Virus record (IMG/VR): IMGVR_UViG_3300031857_001458
Location: 1 to 23,142 of that record
DNA: 23,142 nucleotides
Direction: 5' to 3' (one strand)
From: a virus
Positions 20,100 to 23,142 of this stretch are shown one piece after another. The notes under the pieces are model-generated. The model searched no databases and was not told the DNA's origin. It saw only the letters and a list, made by a program, of their open reading frames with translations. Within the stretch, counting starts at the first letter, position 1; the number at the start of each line of letters is the position of its first letter. The translations under genes were made by a program, and so were the position numbers.

Positions 20100-20624
20100 T
20101 TACCTTGACAAGAACTCGGATATCGTCCCGGCACCACCCACCGAAGTGACGGTAGCACCCCCGGTACCACCCCCTCCGACGCCGTTATGTCTAAGTATCT
20201 TTGCAACGTCTTCCGAATTCAACGCTTGAGCGCCACCCAACACCGAAGTGACGACAGTCGTGCTTCCGTCTTGAGTTCGCGCAACATCACCTACCGTAGC
20301 AGCGGCTTCGGGGTTTCCCTCGACCCATTTTTGAAATGCTTCAATCGTCTTGCGATTCTCCGCGTCTTCGCGAATCCGTTCAAGCGCCAATTGGGCGTAG
20401 CCGATGACATCGACCCACGAATCCTCGTATGTCGGGTCGCCATTCAATATGCGGGCGATTTTATGCTGAATCATGTCGAGTGCTTCATGCATGTACGGTT
20501 GCATCTCGTTCCACGCAACACCCTCACGCATCACATATTTAAGACTCACTGATAAATCAGCTTGAAGACGAAAATCACCGTATTTGTCTTTACGATCACT
20601 TAGTATCTTTTGCATTTCTGTCAT
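20100..20624 (-). CDS. DUF6378-like protein with Gly/Thr-rich C-terminal tail
   Basis: This 174-aa protein closes the Z-synthesis operon. Residues 1 to about 95 include DRKDKYGDF, EALDMIQHKIARILNGD and YEDSWVDVIGYAQLALERI, a pattern I associate with phage proteins carrying DUF6378, an all-helical family found near nucleotide-metabolism genes. The E/D spacing is reminiscent of MazG-type folds but the ExxE...ExxD signature is not complete. The last 70 residues are different: Ala, Thr, Val and Gly rich (RHNGVGGGGTGGATVTSVGG) and probably flexible. The ATG at 20624 has AGGGAG seven bases upstream; the longer frame back to 20726 would run over the zinc-ribbon gene and has no ribosome-binding site. 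Function is unknown; a role in dNTP handling is suggested by position only. Confidence 0.75.
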   Translation of the reverse strand: MTEMQKILSDRKDKYGDFRLQADLSVSLKYVMREGVAWNEMQPYMHEALDMIQHKIARILNGDPTYEDSWVDVIGYAQLALERIREDAENRKTIEAFQKWVEGNPEAAATVGDVARTQDGSTTVVTSVLGGAQALNSEDVAKILRHNGVGGGGTGGATVTSVGGAGTISEFLSR

Positions 20625-20757
20625 CTTTTTTCTCCCTAGTAGTATATCTATGGCCACATTCATGATTTTTACACTCACGACGCCGACGGACTGTGTTATC
20701 GGCATTCTGGTAAGTGAGTAACACACGCGTTAACCAACCGCACTTCGGACACTTCAT
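20596..20757 (-). CDS. Small NrdR-like zinc-ribbon protein
   Basis: This 53-aa gene begins MKCPKCGWLT and continues with TVRRRRECKNHECGHRYTT. Cys3, Cys6, Cys29 and Cys34 can form a zinc ribbon, and the string RRRREC...CGHRYTTRE closely resembles the DNA-binding zinc ribbon of NrdR, the bacterial repressor of ribonucleotide reductase genes. NrdR is about 150 aa and carries an ATP-cone, which is absent here, and the second cysteine pair is spaced by four residues instead of two. It could be a stand-alone DNA-binding protein that mimics or competes with NrdR, or simply a general phage zinc-ribbon regulator. The ATG overlaps the datZ stop as ATGA; the 3' end overlaps the next gene by 29 bases. 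Confidence 0.8.
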   Translation of the reverse strand: MKCPKCGWLTRVLLTYQNADNTVRRRRECKNHECGHRYTTREKKDDRNAKDTK

Positions 20758-21290
20758 ATGCACATCTCCTTGCGTATACGCGCTACACCATCACGAATCA
20801 ATAAATCCGGGTATTCATTAGAATATTCATCCACCATTGCGTATAAATTATCGTATAAACCCTGCAGCACTTTCCTTGCATGCACGCCTAGACCGTTCTC
20901 GCTCAGGAACCAAACCGCCTCCATCATATCGGCCAATTTTACAATCATCCCATATTCGGTGCCATCGGCGGCGTCTGCCAGATCACCATACCCGGGCGCA
21001 AGATCATCTTCCACAGCTTCTATATCTGCTCCTCTACGCCTTAATTCACGTTTAAATGGAGTAGGTAAATCACCGGTGAACACCTCCGGAATGTCGTGCA
21101 TTAACGCCCACGTTTGCAGCTTCAGAAAGTTATCGCTGTTAATCACGATATCGTAACCTACCGCTTCAGCAAGCTTCTCCGCAATCATAGTGACATTAAA
21201 CAAATGCTCGGCCACAGTCTGCGTACGTGCGGTGCTAACTATCGTCCACCGTTTGGTGTGCGATGCACGCAGCAATTCATAGGTGTTCAT
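20754..21290 (-). CDS. datZ: DatZ, HD-domain dATP triphosphohydrolase
   Basis: This 178-aa protein is an HD-superfamily phosphohydrolase of the YfbR/DatZ size class. The metal-binding set is visible: His29 in VAEH, His65-Asp66 in ALMHDIPE, and Asp121 in VKLADMMEA. The stretch HDIPEVFTGDLPTPFK is the conserved core of this branch. In Z-genome phages DatZ strips triphosphate from dATP, so that adenine is kept out of the replicating phage DNA. Its place two genes after purZ and one after mazZ makes this role much more likely than that of a general 5'-nucleotidase. The ATG at 21290 has only a weak GAG six bases upstream and lies inside the end of the preceding 65-aa gene, so translation is probably coupled. 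The stop overlaps the next ATG as ATGA. Confidence 0.88.
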   Translation of the reverse strand: MNTYELLRASHTKRWTIVSTARTQTVAEHLFNVTMIAEKLAEAVGYDIVINSDNFLKLQTWALMHDIPEVFTGDLPTPFKRELRRRGADIEAVEDDLAPGYGDLADAADGTEYGMIVKLADMMEAVWFLSENGLGVHARKVLQGLYDNLYAMVDEYSNEYPDLLIRDGVARIRKEMCI

Positions 21291-21474
21291 TTTTCTCTAG
21301 CTCCCATAGCGGAATTCTCGCAGCGCATTCATCAACCATTACCTCTGATAATTTCAATAGATGATGTTCACTATTCATATCCGGACGGGTGGTTTCAGTA
21401 GCATGTTCAGCAATGTAACCACGAATGATTTCCACTATCCTTTTTTGAGGGACGAGTGGGACAAACGGTTTCAT
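21277..21474 (-). CDS. Unknown 65-aa protein between mazZ and datZ
   Basis: I do not recognise this 65-aa protein. It begins MKPFVPLVPQKRIVEIIRGY and is predicted to be mostly helical, with charged residues (EHATETTRPDMNSEHH) in the middle and no membrane segment. The ATG at 21474 is preceded by GAGG five bases upstream and overlaps the mazZ stop as ATGA. Its own stop lies 14 bases inside datZ. The longer start at 21513 has no clear ribosome-binding site. The tight coupling on both sides implies expression together with the Z-synthesis enzymes, so a helper role in dZTP supply or dATP removal is possible, but nothing in the sequence proves it. Confidence 0.75.
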   Translation of the reverse strand: MKPFVPLVPQKRIVEIIRGYIAEHATETTRPDMNSEHHLLKLSEVMVDECAARIPLWELEKNEHL

Positions 21475-21965
21475 ATATGCCTCATAATTCGAGTATTGGG
21501 GTCTACCTTCCACTCACGTTGCTCATTGACGTCCATCTTATCATTCACCGCTTTCGTGATGTCGATGTCGTTCATACGAGCTACATCAAGCAGCAGAATC
21601 ATGATGTCCCCGAATTCGGGTGCAGATTTCGGGTCTCTCGCATACTCTCCCAGCTCCTCGTAAAGCTTGAGTAGAATATCAGCTGTTGTACGATTGGGGA
21701 AGTTCTGGTCCGCCCAATCAACGATCCGATCTTGCAACTGCCGTGTATCTGCTCCAGCTCTTTTAGAATAGGCTTGGACGGCGCGAAGAGTAAAATCGGC
21801 GTTGAGGCTACAAGACGCGGTAACCCCTTTGTATATGTCTCGTGTCTCAAAATCTGCCACGGGTAACCCGTTCGCGTCAACCAGAAGCGCGTCATTTTCT
21901 TCGTGTTTACGCCACGGTAACGGATTTTGCTCATCATTATATCCTAACGCTTCATAGATCGGCAT
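21471..21965 (-). CDS. mazZ: MazZ, MazG-like dGTP pyrophosphohydrolase
   Basis: This 164-aa protein has the all-alpha NTP pyrophosphohydrolase signature in its C-terminal half: YEELGE at residues 102-107 followed by EFGD at 117-120 (the ExxE...ExxD metal-binding pattern of MazG), then NDKMDVNEQREW, a typical end for this domain. In Z-genome phages MazZ turns dGTP into dGMP, the substrate of PurZ; that specificity is inferred from the gene order, not from residues. The first 65 or so residues form a separate region with PWRKHEEND, VDANGLPVAD and NADFTLRAVQAY, resembling a small stand-alone phage domain, so the protein looks like a two-domain fusion. The ATG at 21965 has AGGGAG seven bases upstream; a start at 21992 would lengthen the overlap with purZ and has poorer spacing. 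The stop overlaps the next gene as ATGA. Confidence 0.85.
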   Translation of the reverse strand: MPIYEALGYNDEQNPLPWRKHEENDALLVDANGLPVADFETRDIYKGVTASCSLNADFTLRAVQAYSKRAGADTRQLQDRIVDWADQNFPNRTTADILLKLYEELGEYARDPKSAPEFGDIMILLLDVARMNDIDITKAVNDKMDVNEQREWKVDPNTRIMRHI

Positions 21966-22974
21966 GGTCAATCTCCCTAATATCTGCATCATCTGGTCCG
22001 AAGCAAAGGTACTGCACTGAGCGGCCAGTTCTGCTAATTTGTCGTAAAATGTCGGTCAATTTATCCTCACCGCAATAATCCGCGAATGTAAGAACCGTAT
22101 TAGTAATCAGCGTCTCGCAGTGCCACATCGCGTGTTCATACTGCTTATCTGAGAATTCGAAGATTCGACGCGGAAGCTTGGTCACTGTAGTGAGTTCAGG
22201 CTCTTGGCCGATGTCGCCCCAAGATATTTCTTTCTGTCCTGGATATGCCGGGCCTGACGAGCCATCACGATTATTCACGCGAATCGGGAATGTGCGCATC
22301 ACCATCCACACCACGATATCATTCGCCCACGTAAATGGGAGTCCACAATCGGCGGCGATTTGCCATGGCGTCACGTCTCTAGATGTGCAATAGGGCCAAT
22401 CACCATGATAGAGCGACAGACCGAATCCTTGCGCACCCTCGACCAGTAGATGACGCGATTCGCGCAGGGTCTTATCGTATTCGAATTTATCGACTACGAA
22501 TCGCTCCAATGGGTGACCCTTAAACCCAAGTCCAGCTACCGCATTAGAATCCGGGTCGCGCATAATACGATCAACCATCGCAGCGCCGACACCCTTGGTG
22601 GTCGAGCCGATTTTGGTCATGCCCATCTGCTTTTCACGGTCGGCATGTTCGTCGCGTACCACTGCTGCGTGCTCATGAATCACCAATCGCTGACCCGCTC
22701 TCAGGTACTTGTCAATCTCGCGCTGTAGCGTACCTGCATGGATGAGTGAGCCGGGACCTAGCATTACGGTTTTGACTGTCGGACCCGATACGCCTACCGG
22801 CAATTGCTGCACCATCATTTTCAAACCACGGGTGCGGTCGTTATAAGTGTGGCCCGCTTGCGTACCATAAGAGCACACCACGGTATCATAGTTGCGACGC
22901 TTGGCCAGCCAGCCAGATACGCCGCCTTTGCCACAGGAACCCCACATCCCGTCCATAGTTAAATCGATTTTCAT
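21952..22974 (-). CDS. purZ: PurZ, N6-succino-2-amino-2'-deoxyadenylate synthase (adenylosuccinate synthetase family)
   Basis: This 340-aa protein belongs to the PurA family. PurZ couples dGMP with aspartate, using a nucleoside triphosphate, to give the succinylated precursor of dZMP. The P-loop near residues 9-17 reads GMWGSCGKG. In ordinary PurA the equivalent segment is WGDEGKG, and the catalytic Asp (Asp13 in E. coli) is here Ser13. A Ser at this place is the recognised hallmark of PurZ, because it leaves room for the 2-amino group of dGMP. GTQAGHT around His42 corresponds to the second PurA active-site His. VEGAQG, then YCTSRD and the segment RTFPIRVNNRDGSSGP correspond to the nucleotide and aspartate-binding parts. 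The ATG at 22974 has GAGGTG five bases upstream; an in-frame TTG at 22989 lacks one. The 3' end overlaps mazZ by 14 bases. The product would be passed to host PurB, then to host kinases. Confidence 0.93.
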   Translation of the reverse strand: MKIDLTMDGMWGSCGKGGVSGWLAKRRNYDTVVCSYGTQAGHTYNDRTRGLKMMVQQLPVGVSGPTVKTVMLGPGSLIHAGTLQREIDKYLRAGQRLVIHEHAAVVRDEHADREKQMGMTKIGSTTKGVGAAMVDRIMRDPDSNAVAGLGFKGHPLERFVVDKFEYDKTLRESRHLLVEGAQGFGLSLYHGDWPYCTSRDVTPWQIAADCGLPFTWANDIVVWMVMRTFPIRVNNRDGSSGPAYPGQKEISWGDIGQEPELTTVTKLPRRIFEFSDKQYEHAMWHCETLITNTVLTFADYCGEDKLTDILRQISRTGRSVQYLCFGPDDADIREIDHADL

Positions 22975-22999
22975 TATCACCTCTATCAAGTGGAATTAC

Positions 23000-23026
23000 A
23001 TTATAACATAACGCTACCGGTGCTAC
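23000..23026 (-). promoter_or_regulatory. Promoter upstream of purZ, extended -10 type
   Basis: Read on the minus strand the region contains TGTTATAAT, an extended -10 element with perfect TATAAT at 23005-23000. No good TTGACA lies 16-18 bases upstream, unlike the four related promoters further down. The block GTAGCACCGGTAGCG just upstream (23026-23012) shares the TAGCACCGGT core found in the spacers of those promoters. The predicted start is near 22993. The leader could fold CACTT/AGGTG (22992-22978), which would cover the purZ ribosome-binding site. Confidence 0.6.
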
Positions 23027-23031
23027 ACTAT

Positions 23032-23142
23032 CTAACCTTTTGCCGTGTACCAGTCGGTACCCACACCCCAATCGCAGGTGATCGGCACTCGGAATTTCAT
23101 CTCGCATTTGACGCCATCGAAGCAGGTGTAAATGTCGGCGAT
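23032..23142 (-). CDS. dpoZ: C-terminal end of family A DNA polymerase, probable DpoZ (partial)
   Basis: Only the last 36 residues are inside the window; the gene continues beyond 23142 and stops with TAG at 23034-23032. The tail contains KFRVPITCDWGVGTDWYTAKG*, which matches the usual end of PolA-type polymerases: a short strand of the type (F/L)xVPL, then a few residues, then G-x-(N/D)-W before the terminus. The gene lies directly upstream of purZ. In known Z-genome phages such as PhiVC8 a family A polymerase (DpoZ) with preference for dZTP sits in the same neighbourhood, so that role is inferred from context. The catalytic residues are out of view. The stop is followed at once by the purZ promoter region. 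Confidence is moderate because the fragment is short. Confidence 0.62.
   Translation of the reverse strand: MADIYTCFDGVKCEMKFRVPITCDWGVGTDWYTAKG

Noticed and set aside
20625-20726. Longer start for the DUF6378-like protein
   Set aside because: It would cover most of the zinc-ribbon gene; the ATG at 20624 has a clear AGGGAG at the right distance.
22886-23107. 73-codon minus-strand frame over the purZ promoter
   Set aside because: It is out of frame with both the polymerase tail and purZ, runs through the promoter, and its product has no recognisable character.
1-23142. tRNA genes, integrase or insertion sequences
   Set aside because: None could be found by eye. No recombinase or transposase motif is present in the supported proteins, so lysogeny by integration cannot be argued from this window.

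Overview
This window is a densely packed piece of a tailed double-stranded DNA phage. Every supported gene reads on the minus strand, so transcription runs from position 23142 down to 1. The portal (834 aa), scaffold and capsid genes, a very large multi-domain virion protein (1313 aa) next to the terminase, and the nucleotide-metabolism cluster together suggest a short-tailed (podovirus-like) phage of a Gram-negative bacterium. This placement is inference: no tail genes lie in the window and the host cannot be named. Shine-Dalgarno sites and near-perfect sigma-70 promoters are easy to see.

Region 1 (23142-20100) is the most striking. It reads: the C-terminal tail of a family A DNA polymerase; then from a fresh promoter purZ; a MazG-type pyrophosphohydrolase (mazZ); an unknown 65-aa protein; an HD-domain dATPase (datZ); a 53-aa NrdR-like zinc ribbon; and a DUF6378-like protein. 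The last six genes overlap head to tail. PurZ, MazZ and DatZ are the hallmark enzymes of Z-genome phages, which replace adenine with 2-aminoadenine (2,6-diaminopurine): MazZ makes dGMP from dGTP, PurZ condenses dGMP with aspartate, host PurB and kinases would finish dZTP, DatZ removes dATP, and the polymerase (DpoZ) would incorporate Z. The phage DNA is therefore predicted to carry Z in place of A.

Region 2 (20075-13940) holds about 25 very small early-type genes, mostly unknown. It is punctuated by four copies of one promoter module: TTGACA, a 17-18 base spacer containing a near-palindromic TAGCACCGGTGGTA-like site, TATAAT, a hairpin at the very 5' end of the predicted RNA, and an ATAGAGG ribosome-binding site. 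A variant copy precedes purZ. A small HTH (XRE/Cro-like) protein is encoded among them. The region ends with a VRR-NUC nuclease gene.

Region 3 (13939-13557) is the only long non-coding stretch. It carries nine copies of a 9-bp iteron (CGGATACAG / TTGTATCCG, mostly as tandem pairs), a perfect 18-bp palindrome and other inverted repeats. It ends in a promoter that would give a leaderless mRNA for the small terminase. It is a candidate packaging site and/or replication origin.

Region 4 (13556-67) is the packaging and head module: terS, terL, the 1313-aa protein, portal, two small proteins, a GroES-like co-chaperonin, scaffold, a 180-aa virion-associated protein, a decoration-like protein, the major capsid protein, a 149-aa structural protein and a low-complexity GG-motif protein. 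No tRNA, integrase, insertion sequence or CRISPR array was seen.
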